The position numbers and the translations under genes were made by a program. A model generated the notes under the pieces. The model was not told the origin of the DNA and ran no database searches. It saw nothing but the letters and a program-made list of their open reading frames with translations. DNA of 25,169 nucleotides from an uncultured Alphaproteobacteria bacterium (GTDB taxonomy: Bacteria; Pseudomonadota; Alphaproteobacteria; Caulobacterales; Caulobacteraceae): positions 1-25,169 of the forward strand of contig CALETE010000063.1 in the NCBI GenBank assembly GCA_937920085.1. Reading direction: 5' to 3'. Below, piece by piece: positions 1 to 6,463 of the stretch. Numbering within the stretch: position 1 is the stretch's first letter; each line of letters starts with the position of its first letter.

Positions 1-33
1 ACACTCTTTCCCTACACGACGCTCTTCCGATCT
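1..33 (+). other. Illumina TruSeq read-1 adapter (sequencing artefact)
   Basis: The first 33 bases, beginning ACACTCTTTCCCTACACGAC and ending CTCTTCCGATCT, match the standard TruSeq read-1 adapter in full. Genomic sequence starts at base 34, in the middle of an open reading frame. This is untrimmed library adapter at a contig end, not biology. Confidence 0.97.
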
Positions 34-34
34 C

Positions 35-850
35 GGCGGCCTGTTGTTCGGGCCGGGCGAGGTGCTGGATGCGGCACGGCACTACATCATCGTGCCGGAT
101 GCGCTGGGGACGGGGCAATCGACCCGCCCGTCGGACGGGCTGCGCGCCCGGTTTCCGCGCTACAACTATGACGACATGGTGCTGGCCCAGTACCGGCTGC
201 TCACCGAGGGGCTGGGGGTGACGCATCTGCGGGTGATCATCGGCAATTCGATGGGGGGGATGAACACCTGGGTATGGGGGGTGACGTATCCCGGCTTTGC
301 CGATGCGCTGGTGCCGATGGCGGCCCAGCCCAGTGCGATGGCAGCGCGGAACTGGATGATGCGGCGGATAATGATCGAGGCGATCCGGCGCGATCCGGGC
401 TATCAGGGCGGCAACTATACGACGCAGCCGGCCTCGATCGGGCTTGCCAATGTGTTCTATGGCATCGCGACCAATGGCGGGACCTTGGCGTATCAGGCGA
501 TGGCGCCCAGTGCGGTGCTGGCCGACAAGGCGGTGGAGGAGCGGCTGGCGGTGCCGTTCACGATGGATGCGAATGACTTCATATGGCAGTGGGAGGCCGC
601 GCGCGATTATGATCCGGCGCCGAAGCTGTCGCGGATCACGGCCGCGGTGCTCGCCATCAATTCGACCGACGACGAACGCAATCCGCCCCAGACCGGGCTG
701 ACGGAGAAGGCGGTGGCGTCGCTGCCGCACGGCAGGCTGCTGGTGATCCCCGAGAGTGCCGAGACGCGGGGGCATGGCACGACGGCGATGGCGAAGTTCT
801 GGAAGGCGGAGTTCGCGGCCTGGCTGGCCGGGGTGCCGGTGGGGAAGTAG
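35..850 (+). CDS. Alpha/beta hydrolase, homoserine O-acetyltransferase-like (5' truncated)
   Basis: The reading frame is open from the adapter junction, so the true N-terminus is missing; a nominal TTG at 44 is probably internal. The product has an alpha/beta-hydrolase core of the MetX/homoserine acetyltransferase superfamily. VPDALGTGQS follows strand 4, the nucleophile elbow is GNSMGG (Ser codon at 248-250), an acidic turn STDDERNPP sits near nt 661-690, and the catalytic His is in RGHGT (codon at 773-775). Ser, Asp and His are thus all visible. The family includes acyltransferases and plain esterases, and many members lie outside methionine operons. With no met neighbour and no N-terminus the substrate cannot be named. 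It is convergent with uvrC, with a hairpin between them. Confidence 0.85.
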   Translation, partial: GGLLFGPGEVLDAARHYIIVPDALGTGQSTRPSDGLRARFPRYNYDDMVLAQYRLLTEGLGVTHLRVIIGNSMGGMNTWVWGVTYPGFADALVPMAAQPSAMAARNWMMRRIMIEAIRRDPGYQGGNYTTQPASIGLANVFYGIATNGGTLAYQAMAPSAVLADKAVEERLAVPFTMDANDFIWQWEAARDYDPAPKLSRITAAVLAINSTDDERNPPQTGLTEKAVASLPHGRLLVIPESAETRGHGTTAMAKFWKAEFAAWLAGVPVGK

Positions 851-875
851 CGCCGGCGGGTGTGACGGCGCGCGC

Positions 876-905
876 GGGGTGGCGTGCCGGGGGGTGGCGT
901 GCCGG
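876..905. repeat. Exact 15-bp tandem duplication
   Basis: The unit GGGGTGGCGTGCCGG occurs twice head to tail (876-890 and 891-905) in the gap between two convergent genes. It lies just before a terminator-like hairpin. No function is evident. Confidence 0.8.
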
Positions 906-929
906 GGGGCCGTGCGGAACACCCTGCGT

Positions 930-958
930 GAGGCTTTTTGGCGGGTCCGCCAAACCTC
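930..958. terminator. Hairpin between convergent genes, probable bidirectional terminator
   Basis: TTTGGCGG (937-944) and CCGCCAAA (947-954) are perfect complements around a 2-nt centre, so the real loop is slightly larger. The flanking GAGG (930-933) and CCTC (955-958) also pair after a small bulge. It lies between the 3' ends of the hydrolase gene (+) and uvrC (-), the expected place for a shared terminator. No strong T tract follows on either side. Confidence 0.6.
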
Positions 959-966
959 ATCAGGCT

Positions 967-2859
967 CTAGCCTTCCATCCGCGCGCCCGGGTGGAAATGG
1001 GCGTAGACCTTGCGGGCGATTTCCTTCGACACGCCGGGGGCGGCTTCGAGGTCGGCGAGGCCGGCGCCTTTGACGCCGCGGGCGCTGCCGAAATGGTTCA
1101 GCAAGGCGCGTTTGCGGGCCGGGCCGATGCCGGCGATTTCGTCGAGTTCGCTGGTGGTGAGGGTTTTGGAGCGGCCGGCGCGGTGGGTGGTGATGGCGAA
1201 GCGGTGCGCTTCGTCGCGCAGGCGTTGCAGGAAGTAGAGCACGGGGTCCCGCGGGGGGAGTTGGAAGGCGGCGGCGCCGGGGCTGTGGAACCATTCGCGC
1301 CCGGCGTCGCGGTCGGGGCCTTTGGCGATGGCGATGAGTTTGATGTCATCGATGCCGAGTTCATCGAACACGGCCTGGGTGGCGGAAAGTTGGCCGGCGC
1401 CGCCGTCGATCAGGACGATGTCGGGCCAGGCTTGGGTGCCGGGGCCTTCGCCCTCGGTTTTGAGCGCGCGGGAAAAGCGGCGTTCGAGGACTTCGCGCAT
1501 CATGGCGAAATCGTCGCCCGGGGTGATCGGGCCCTTGATCGCGAATTTGCGGTAGGCGGATTTGGTGAAGCCCTCGGCGCCGGCCACGATCATCACCCCA
1601 TAGGCGTTGCTGCCCATGATGTGGGAGTTGTCGTAGACCTCGATGCGGCGGGGGGGGGCCGGCAGGTTGAAGAGTTCGGCGACACCGTCGAGGAGTTTGG
1701 CCTGGCCGGCGGTTTCGGCGAGTTTGCGTTCGAGGGCTTCGCGGGCGTTCAGTTCGGCATGGGCGACGACGGCGTGTTTCTCGCCGCGCTGGGGGATGGC
1801 GATTTCGACGCGCTTGCCCGCCCCGAAGGCGTTGGCCTTGATGGTGAGGGCTTCGGCGATGAGGTCCTGCTCGGCGAGACCGTGGTTGAGCAGGATGAGG
1901 GGTGGGGGGGGCTTGTCGTCGTAGAACTGGGCGAGAAAGGCGGCGAGGATCTCGGGGGCTTCATCGGTTTTGCTGTGGCTGGGGTAGAAGGCGCGGTTGC
2001 CGTTGTTGCGCCCGCCGCGGAAGAAGAAGACCTGGATGCAGCTTTGGCCGGCGATCTGGTAGGCGGCGATGACGTCGGCGTCGGTCAGGCTTGCGGGGTT
2101 GATGATGTCGGTGCCTTGGACATGGGTGAGGGCGCGGATGCGGTCGCGGATGGCGGCGGCGCGTTCGAATTCGAGGGTTTCGGCGGCGGCCTCCATTTCG
2201 GCGGCGAGCGCTTGCTGCACGGCGCCGCCCTTGCCGGAGAGGAAGGTTTTGGCCTGCGCGACGAGGGCGGCGTAGTCGTCCTTCGAAATGCGATCGACGC
2301 AGGGCGCGGAACAGCGGCGGATCTGGTGGAGCAGGCAGGGGCGGTGGCGCGTGCTGAACACGGTGTCGGCGCAGGAGCGCAGGAGGAAGACGCGCTGCAT
2401 GGCGGTGACGGTCTGGTTGACCGCCCAGGCGGAGGCGAAGGGCCCGTAATAGGACCCTTTGCGGACGCGGGCGCCGCGATGCTTGGCGATTTGCGGGTGG
2501 TCGTGGTCCTCGGTCAGCACCAGCCAGGGATAGGATTTGTCGTCGCGCAGGACGATGTTGAAGCGCGGCTTGAGGCGCTTGATGAGGTTGGCTTCGAGGA
2601 GGAGGGCCTCGGCCTCGGTGTGGGTGGTGACGATCTCCATCGACACGGTTTCGGAGACCATGCGGCGCAGGCGTTCGGGCAGGCGGGCGAGTTGGGTGTA
2701 GGAATGAACCCGCTTTTTGAGCTGGCGGGCCTTGCCGACGTAGAGGGCATCGCCCTTCGCATCCAGCATGCGGTAGACGCCGGGCGAGAGGGGCATGGTT
2801 TCGAGCGCGGTCTCGATGATGGAAACGCCGCGCGGGAGGGGGGGGGATTCGTCGGACAT
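967..2859 (-). CDS. uvrC: Excinuclease ABC subunit C (UvrC)
   Basis: UvrC makes both incisions around bulky DNA lesions after UvrA/UvrB recognition. The 630-residue product is full length for the family. The N-terminal GIY-YIG nuclease has GVY at residues 27-29 and YVGKA at 40-44. A Cys-rich segment (RPCLLHQIRRCSAPC) follows, then a UVR domain that contacts UvrB (about 215-250), the RNase H-like second nuclease (YDNSHIMG, then VLIDGGAGQL) and C-terminal helix-hairpin-helix motifs (GIGPARKRALL). The frame stays open upstream to 3240, but the ATG at 2859 starts the family-like N-terminus MSDESPPLPRG. The gene has runs of up to nine G on the plus strand, encoding Pro, without breaking the frame. 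GC is visibly higher than in genes right of 3.7 kb. Confidence 0.95.
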   Translation of the reverse strand: MSDESPPLPRGVSIIETALETMPLSPGVYRMLDAKGDALYVGKARQLKKRVHSYTQLARLPERLRRMVSETVSMEIVTTHTEAEALLLEANLIKRLKPRFNIVLRDDKSYPWLVLTEDHDHPQIAKHRGARVRKGSYYGPFASAWAVNQTVTAMQRVFLLRSCADTVFSTRHRPCLLHQIRRCSAPCVDRISKDDYAALVAQAKTFLSGKGGAVQQALAAEMEAAAETLEFERAAAIRDRIRALTHVQGTDIINPASLTDADVIAAYQIAGQSCIQVFFFRGGRNNGNRAFYPSHSKTDEAPEILAAFLAQFYDDKPPPPLILLNHGLAEQDLIAEALTIKANAFGAGKRVEIAIPQRGEKHAVVAHAELNAREALERKLAETAGQAKLLDGVAELFNLPAPPRRIEVYDNSHIMGSNAYGVMIVAGAEGFTKSAYRKFAIKGPITPGDDFAMMREVLERRFSRALKTEGEGPGTQAWPDIVLIDGGAGQLSATQAVFDELGIDDIKLIAIAKGPDRDAGREWFHSPGAAAFQLPPRDPVLYFLQRLRDEAHRFAITTHRAGRSKTLTTSELDEIAGIGPARKRALLNHFGSARGVKGAGLADLEAAPGVSKEIARKVYAHFHPGARMEG

Positions 2860-2880
2860 GGGGGTGTTATAGAGCCTGGG

Positions 2881-2907
2881 GATTTTTGGCGGAATCGGCG
2901 AAAAATC
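2881..2907 (-). promoter_or_regulatory. Inverted repeat just upstream of uvrC
   Basis: GATTTTT (2881-2887) and AAAAATC (2901-2907) are perfect 7-bp arms around a 13-base loop, about 20 bases before the uvrC start. It could be an operator, a leader hairpin or the terminator of the gene upstream. The sequence does not decide between these. Confidence 0.35.
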
Positions 2908-3085
2908 CGGATCAGGCGAGCAAACAAGGAGGCGGGTCGGGATGGCCGCGGGTGCGGGTGTCCATCGCGGTGGCGTCGTTCCTCCGGCACAGCGTGGCGG
3001 TCTGGCTGGGGAGCGCCTCGCCCGGCGCACGAGGGGTGGCGCGCGTCCGCGCGCGGGAGGGGCCGCGCCGTCGGGTAAGGAGGGG

Positions 3086-3433
3086 TCAGGCCATGCCGGG
3101 GTGTGCGATCGGGGCTTCGAGCAGTTGGCGGCGGGCCTCGCGGGCGGCGTCGCCGAGCACGGTGGCGAGTTCGGCGATGGCGGCGGGGTAGCCCTGGTCG
3201 GCCAGGAGGGCGGCGATGCGGGCGAGCACGGCGTGGTCATGGTCGAGGCGATCGGGGATGGCGAGCACGGATTTGACCAGTTCGGCGGCGGCGGTCTCGG
3301 TCAGACCGAGTTTGGTGGCGGCCCAGCGGGCGAAGATCTTGTCGCGCCGGGCGCTCACCAGGAAGCGGAACGCCTCGTCATGGGCGAACTTGGCTTCAAA
3401 CGCATGTTCGCGATCTTGCATCGTGAGTGGCAT
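3086..3433 (-). CDS. F1-ATPase inhibitor subunit zeta (DUF1476)
   Basis: The 115-residue product is a typical DUF1476 protein, the alphaproteobacterial zeta subunit that blocks ATP hydrolysis by F1-ATPase through its N-terminal helix. The family signature is clear: DREHAFEAKFAHDEAFRF near the N-terminus, then ARRDKIFARWAA and a four-helix body ending near ELATVLGDAAREARRQL. ATG 3433 was chosen because GGAGG lies 5 bases upstream (3439-3443) and the protein then begins MPLTMQDRE, as in relatives; the longer frame to 3472 adds residues unlike the family. It lies upstream of uvrC with a 226-base gap, and the tRNA-Lys gene is further upstream on the same strand. Confidence 0.9.
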   Translation of the reverse strand: MPLTMQDREHAFEAKFAHDEAFRFLVSARRDKIFARWAATKLGLTETAAAELVKSVLAIPDRLDHDHAVLARIAALLADQGYPAAIAELATVLGDAAREARRQLLEAPIAHPGMA

Positions 3434-3438
3434 GGCAT

Positions 3439-3443
3439 CCTCC
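3439..3443 (-). promoter_or_regulatory. Shine-Dalgarno site of the zeta inhibitor gene
   Basis: GGAGG on the minus strand, 5 bases before ATG 3433. It fixes this start over the longer open frame to 3472. Confidence 0.7.
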
Positions 3444-3532
3444 GTTGATGGTGGTGTGCGCCGGAGGAGCATAGCCGGTTTCGGGAGGCGTGGGGCGCAA
3501 ATTCGTGGAGCGCCGGCCGTGAGAACCCCGCA

Positions 3533-3556
3533 GTCTGACAGTGGGTCTGACAGTGG
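3533..3556. repeat. Exact 12-bp tandem repeat between zeta inhibitor and tRNA-Lys
   Basis: GTCTGACAGTGG occurs twice in direct succession (3533-3544 and 3545-3556), downstream of the tRNA in the transcription direction. It could be a protein-binding direct repeat or a chance duplication. Confidence 0.75.
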
Positions 3557-3610
3557 CGGAGCGTTCTCGCCTTGTTCTTTTGAGTCTCTAGCGATTTCAA
3601 GGGGTTGTGA

Positions 3611-3686
<76 letters not shown>

Positions 3687-3731
3687 ATGCGCGGCCCGAT
3701 CACTTTGCGGTGGTCGGCGGCAAGGGCGCGG

Positions 3732-3759
3732 AACATACTGCAAGCGGCGATGAAAGCAA
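3732..3759 (-). promoter_or_regulatory. Possible promoter of tRNA-Lys
   Basis: On the minus strand TTGCTT (3754-3759) and TATGTT (3732-3737) are separated by 16 bases, resembling sigma-70 -35 and -10 boxes. They lie about 45 bases before the tRNA 5' end. Assigned by eye only. Confidence 0.3.
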
Positions 3760-3781
3760 GGCGCGAAAGCGGAAGAATGTG

Positions 3782-4129
3782 ATGGCGAAGCGGAACCTAA
3801 GCGGGGCGGTGAATTTTCAGTATCTGGAGGATTACACCGCTGGCGATGCCCAGGTGATTGATGAGGTCCTGAGCCTGTTTCGAGAGCAGGCGCGGGTTTG
3901 GCTGCCCCTGCTCGATCCGTCAGTGGAGGGTTGGCAGGACGCTGTTCACACCATCAAGGGCACAGCGCGCGCTGTGGGGGCCTTTGACCTGGGCGATGTC
4001 TGCCAGGTTTGCGAGAACGAGGGGCCGCACCGTCTGGTCGCCGTGCGGGACGCCATGGATGCGGCCCTACAAGATGTGGCGGCCTATGCCCATGAGCGGG
4101 CCCTGAACTTTCTGAAGGGTAAGGGCTAG
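3782..4129 (+). CDS. Hpt domain phosphotransfer protein
   Basis: This 115-residue protein is a single histidine phosphotransfer domain, the relay between a hybrid histidine kinase and a response regulator. The signature is HTIKGTARAVGAFDL, with the phosphorylatable His at residue 56 followed by KG, as in the Hpt consensus. An acidic N-terminal helix and a C-terminal helix complete a four-helix bundle. ATG 3782 gives the compact domain; the frame extends upstream to 3710 with basic, low-information sequence. There is no kinase or receiver gene in the window, so this is an orphan whose partner is encoded elsewhere. Its stop overlaps the convergent LysR gene by 4 bases. Its codon use matches the genes to the right, not uvrC. 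Confidence 0.85.
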   Translation: MAKRNLSGAVNFQYLEDYTAGDAQVIDEVLSLFREQARVWLPLLDPSVEGWQDAVHTIKGTARAVGAFDLGDVCQVCENEGPHRLVAVRDAMDAALQDVAAYAHERALNFLKGKG

Positions 4130-5082
4130 ATGCCAGCCCCATTGTCGATGGCCCTCAAGGCCTCTTCGTGGGCAGTGGCCTCGGCGGTGATCCAGGCGAT
4201 GAAGGCCTTGACCTGGGGCAGCCGTCCTTTGGCCTTGGGGTGGACCAGATAATAGGCAAAATCGACGGCAGTGGAGATTTGCAGGGGCGAGATCAGCCGC
4301 CCGGCATCCAGGTCATCCTGGGCGATGGTGCGCTTGGCCAGGGCCACGCCGCGGCCATTGACGGCGGCCTCGATGACAAGACTGGACTGGTTGAAACGCG
4401 GGCCCCGGGCACCGTCGACGCTTCGCATACCTCGGGCCGCGAGCCACATAGTCCAGTCGGGGCAGCTGTCGTCGGGATCAGGAGATCCGTCATGCAACAG
4501 CACATGGTTGGCCAAGTCGCTGGGGGCATTGAGTGGGTTTTGGGCGTGAAGGTCTGGGCTGATCACCGGAATGACCGTCTCGCTGATCAGGCGGTGAACT
4601 TCCAAGCCTGGATAGCGGCCGCCCCCATAGCGAATGGCCATGTCGACCTCGCCGGCGGAGAGATCGACCAACTCAAGTCCCGCGGAGAGCCAAACGTCGA
4701 TCTGGGGGTGCTTCTGTTCAAATGTGCCCAGGCGCGGCACCAGCCATTTCGCTGCAAAGGAGGGGGCCGCGGTCAGGGTCAGGCGACGACCGTCCACCGC
4801 TGCGGTCAGCATGGAGGCGGCTTCCGCCAGCCGATCAAAGGCCTCGCGCAGGGCGGGCAGGGCGGTCTGGGCGGCGTCGGTCAGCAACAGCCCTTTGGGG
4901 GTGCGCTTGAACAGGGGGGCACCGACATACTCTTCTAGATTTTGAATCTGCTGGCTGACTGCGCCGGGGGTCACGGAAAGCTCGTCGGCGGCCCGAGAAA
5001 AATTGAGATGCCTTGCGGCGGACTCAAACGCTCTTAGGGCGTTCAGAGGCGGCAATCGGCGGCGATCTGAGTTGCGTTCCAC
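4126..5082 (-). CDS. LysR-type transcriptional regulator, GcvA-like
   Basis: The product is about 318 residues and has the GcvA-type N-terminus RRLPPLNALRAFESAARHLN. A winged helix-turn-helix follows (FSRAADELSVTPGAVSQQIQNLE), then a type-2 periplasmic-binding-like effector domain (LTAAPSFAAKWLVPRL, EVDMAIRYGGG). GTG 5082 has AGGA upstream; a TTG at 5103 with AAGGA is also possible and would add seven residues. It is transcribed divergently from the sulfur assimilation operon across a gap of about 175 bases. LysR regulators commonly control the adjacent divergent genes, so control of that operon is a reasonable inference. The GcvA subfamily is broad, however, and the effector cannot be read from the sequence. 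Confidence 0.88.
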   Translation of the reverse strand: MERNSDRRRLPPLNALRAFESAARHLNFSRAADELSVTPGAVSQQIQNLEEYVGAPLFKRTPKGLLLTDAAQTALPALREAFDRLAEAASMLTAAVDGRRLTLTAAPSFAAKWLVPRLGTFEQKHPQIDVWLSAGLELVDLSAGEVDMAIRYGGGRYPGLEVHRLISETVIPVISPDLHAQNPLNAPSDLANHVLLHDGSPDPDDSCPDWTMWLAARGMRSVDGARGPRFNQSSLVIEAAVNGRGVALAKRTIAQDDLDAGRLISPLQISTAVDFAYYLVHPKAKGRLPQVKAFIAWITAEATAHEEALRAIDNGAGI

Positions 5083-5103
5083 GAGTTTTCCTGACAGCCC
5101 CAA

Positions 5104-5257
5104 GAGAAGTCCTTGGCTTGCGAATTGGGGCTCGCGCGACGTATTTGCAAGGTCCGATCGTCGTTTCAGATGTTTTCCTGCGCCTTGTCCTTAAAGCGTG
5201 AGCCGCATTTGTCGCCGGTCCTCCCTGGCTCGACACTGTATTAGAGAAGCTATTCCT
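5104..5257. promoter_or_regulatory. Divergent promoter region of the LysR gene and the cys operon
   Basis: This gap should hold both promoters and any LysR operator. A weak sigma-70-like pair is visible for the plus strand: TTGCGA, then an 18-base spacer, then TATTTG, around 5114-5145. An 8-base palindrome TCGCGCGA lies inside that spacer. No strong T-N11-A LysR box stands out. I saw no riboswitch-like fold. Confidence 0.35.
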
Positions 5258-6097
5258 ATGTCCCGCCCTGCATCGCCAAAACCCAAGGCCGGTTTGGTCC
5301 TGTTAAATGGCGTCCGGCCAAAGTCGGGCGGTGAGGTCTGGCTGGTGGGCGCAGGCCCTGGGGACCCCGACCTGCTGACCGTGAAAGCCCTAAGGGTGCT
5401 GGGAACCGCCGATGTGGTGGTGCACGACGGCCTTGTCTCCGGCGAGATTCTCGCCCTGTCCCCACCGGGTGCGCAACTGATCTCAGTGGCCAAGCGTAAA
5501 TCCCGGCACACCTATGGCCAGGACGAAATCAACGCCATGCTTGTGGCCTTCGCCCTTGAGGGACTGACGGTGGTGCGATTGAAGGGCGGCGATCCCTTCA
5601 TTTTTGGACGTGGGGGCGAAGAACTAGAGGCCTGTCGCGCCGCAAATGTGCCCTGCCAGATTGTTCCGGGCGTTACGGCGGCCCTGGCGGCGTCGGCCTC
5701 AGCGGGTGCGCCCTTGACCCATCGCACTTCTGCCCAAGCTGTGACCTTCGTGACGGGCCATGCGGCACGGGGCACAGAACCTGACTTAGATTGGCCAGCC
5801 CTGGCCCGGTCCAACCACACGGTGGTGATCTATATGGGGCTAACATCTGCCCCAAAAATTGCTGACCAGCTGATGGAGGCTGGTCGCGAAGCGTTAACGC
5901 CGGCGCTGATTGTGGTCGACGCCAGTCGGCCCACAGAGCATCGCGTAGCGACCACCCTTGGCCGATTGGCCGCGGCGGCGGAGGGGCTAACCGGGCCAGC
6001 CCTATTGATCGTGGGAGAGGCCATGGCCCTGGCTCAGATTGAAGATATGGACCTGGGCGCTGTGTCCAGCGCGCGGGTCTCAGGAGTGAGTCAATGA
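5258..6097 (+). CDS. cobA: Uroporphyrinogen-III C-methyltransferase (SUMT domain only)
   Basis: This enzyme methylates uroporphyrinogen III at C2 and C7 with SAM to give precorrin-2, the first step to siroheme, which the sulfite reductase two genes downstream needs. The 279-residue product carries the family motifs: LVGAGPGDPDLLTVKALRVL near residue 31, DGLVSGEIL, VRLKGGDPFIFGRGGEE, PGVTAALAASASAGAPLTHR and a late TGPALLIVGEA. It lacks the N-terminal dehydrogenase/ferrochelatase half of bifunctional CysG, so those steps must be encoded elsewhere. ATG 5258 gives the expected short leader; a GTG at 5198 would add 20 unconvincing residues. It overlaps the next gene by ATGA. The label cysG is also used for such proteins. 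Confidence 0.93.
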   Translation: MSRPASPKPKAGLVLLNGVRPKSGGEVWLVGAGPGDPDLLTVKALRVLGTADVVVHDGLVSGEILALSPPGAQLISVAKRKSRHTYGQDEINAMLVAFALEGLTVVRLKGGDPFIFGRGGEELEACRAANVPCQIVPGVTAALAASASAGAPLTHRTSAQAVTFVTGHAARGTEPDLDWPALARSNHTVVIYMGLTSAPKIADQLMEAGREALTPALIVVDASRPTEHRVATTLGRLAAAAEGLTGPALLIVGEAMALAQIEDMDLGAVSSARVSGVSQ

Positions 6098-6453
6098 AGG
6101 CGCTAACGGCTAATCGTCTCAGCGACGGCGAAGTGGTCTTTTGGAAGGCGGGCACCTGGGTGGAACGGTTCGCTGAGGCGGAATTGTTCAGCGTGGATGA
6201 ACCTGCCATTTTGGCGGAAGGTCAGGCGAAGTCCCAACCGACCGTGGTTGTGGACGCCTATTTGATCGACCTCATTGAGAGCGAAGGTCTTTGGGCCCCC
6301 GTCAGCTACCGGGAACGTATCCGGGCGCTGGGGCCCACTAATCACATACATCACGGCAAGCAGGCCGAAGGTGGCGATGCCATCTTGGCCCTGCAACATG
6401 CCCATGGCGCGGCGCGCTCGTCGGGCCGTGTCAATCTGATCAAGCGTAAGTAG
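6094..6453 (+). CDS. DUF2849 protein of the sulfite reductase operon
   Basis: This 119-residue protein is of the DUF2849 type, found in alphaproteobacteria between a siroheme methyltransferase gene and the sulfite reductase gene. Visible features are MKALTANRLSDGEVVFW at the N-terminus, a central acidic stretch, SYRERIRALGP and a basic C-terminus ending NLIKRK. It has no cysteines, signal peptide or membrane segment, so an iron-sulfur or heme-ligating role through Cys is unlikely. The biochemical function is not known to me. Its start overlaps the upstream stop (ATGA) and cysI begins 10 bases after its end, so it is translated with both. A small cytosolic helper of sulfite reductase is a guess from position only. 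Confidence 0.85.
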   Translation: MKALTANRLSDGEVVFWKAGTWVERFAEAELFSVDEPAILAEGQAKSQPTVVVDAYLIDLIESEGLWAPVSYRERIRALGPTNHIHHGKQAEGGDAILALQHAHGAARSSGRVNLIKRK

Positions 6454-6463
6454 GGGAGGGGGC

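Noticed and set aside
1641..1665. Frameshift at the G9 tract in uvrC
   Set aside because: The reading frame and family motifs continue without a break on both sides of the tract.
862..3078. Plus-strand open frame of 738 codons antisense to uvrC
   Set aside because: It is a Gly/Ala/Glu-rich shadow caused by high GC. The opposite strand encodes a complete, motif-rich UvrC.
4168..4938. Plus-strand open frame of 256 codons antisense to the LysR gene
   Set aside because: Mirror of the LysR frame with low-complexity Gly/Gln-rich sequence; the LysR product is convincing.
5104..5257. Riboswitch or SAM-responsive leader ahead of the cys operon
   Set aside because: The gap is short and I saw no conserved junction or paired helices of SAM or cobalamin riboswitches.
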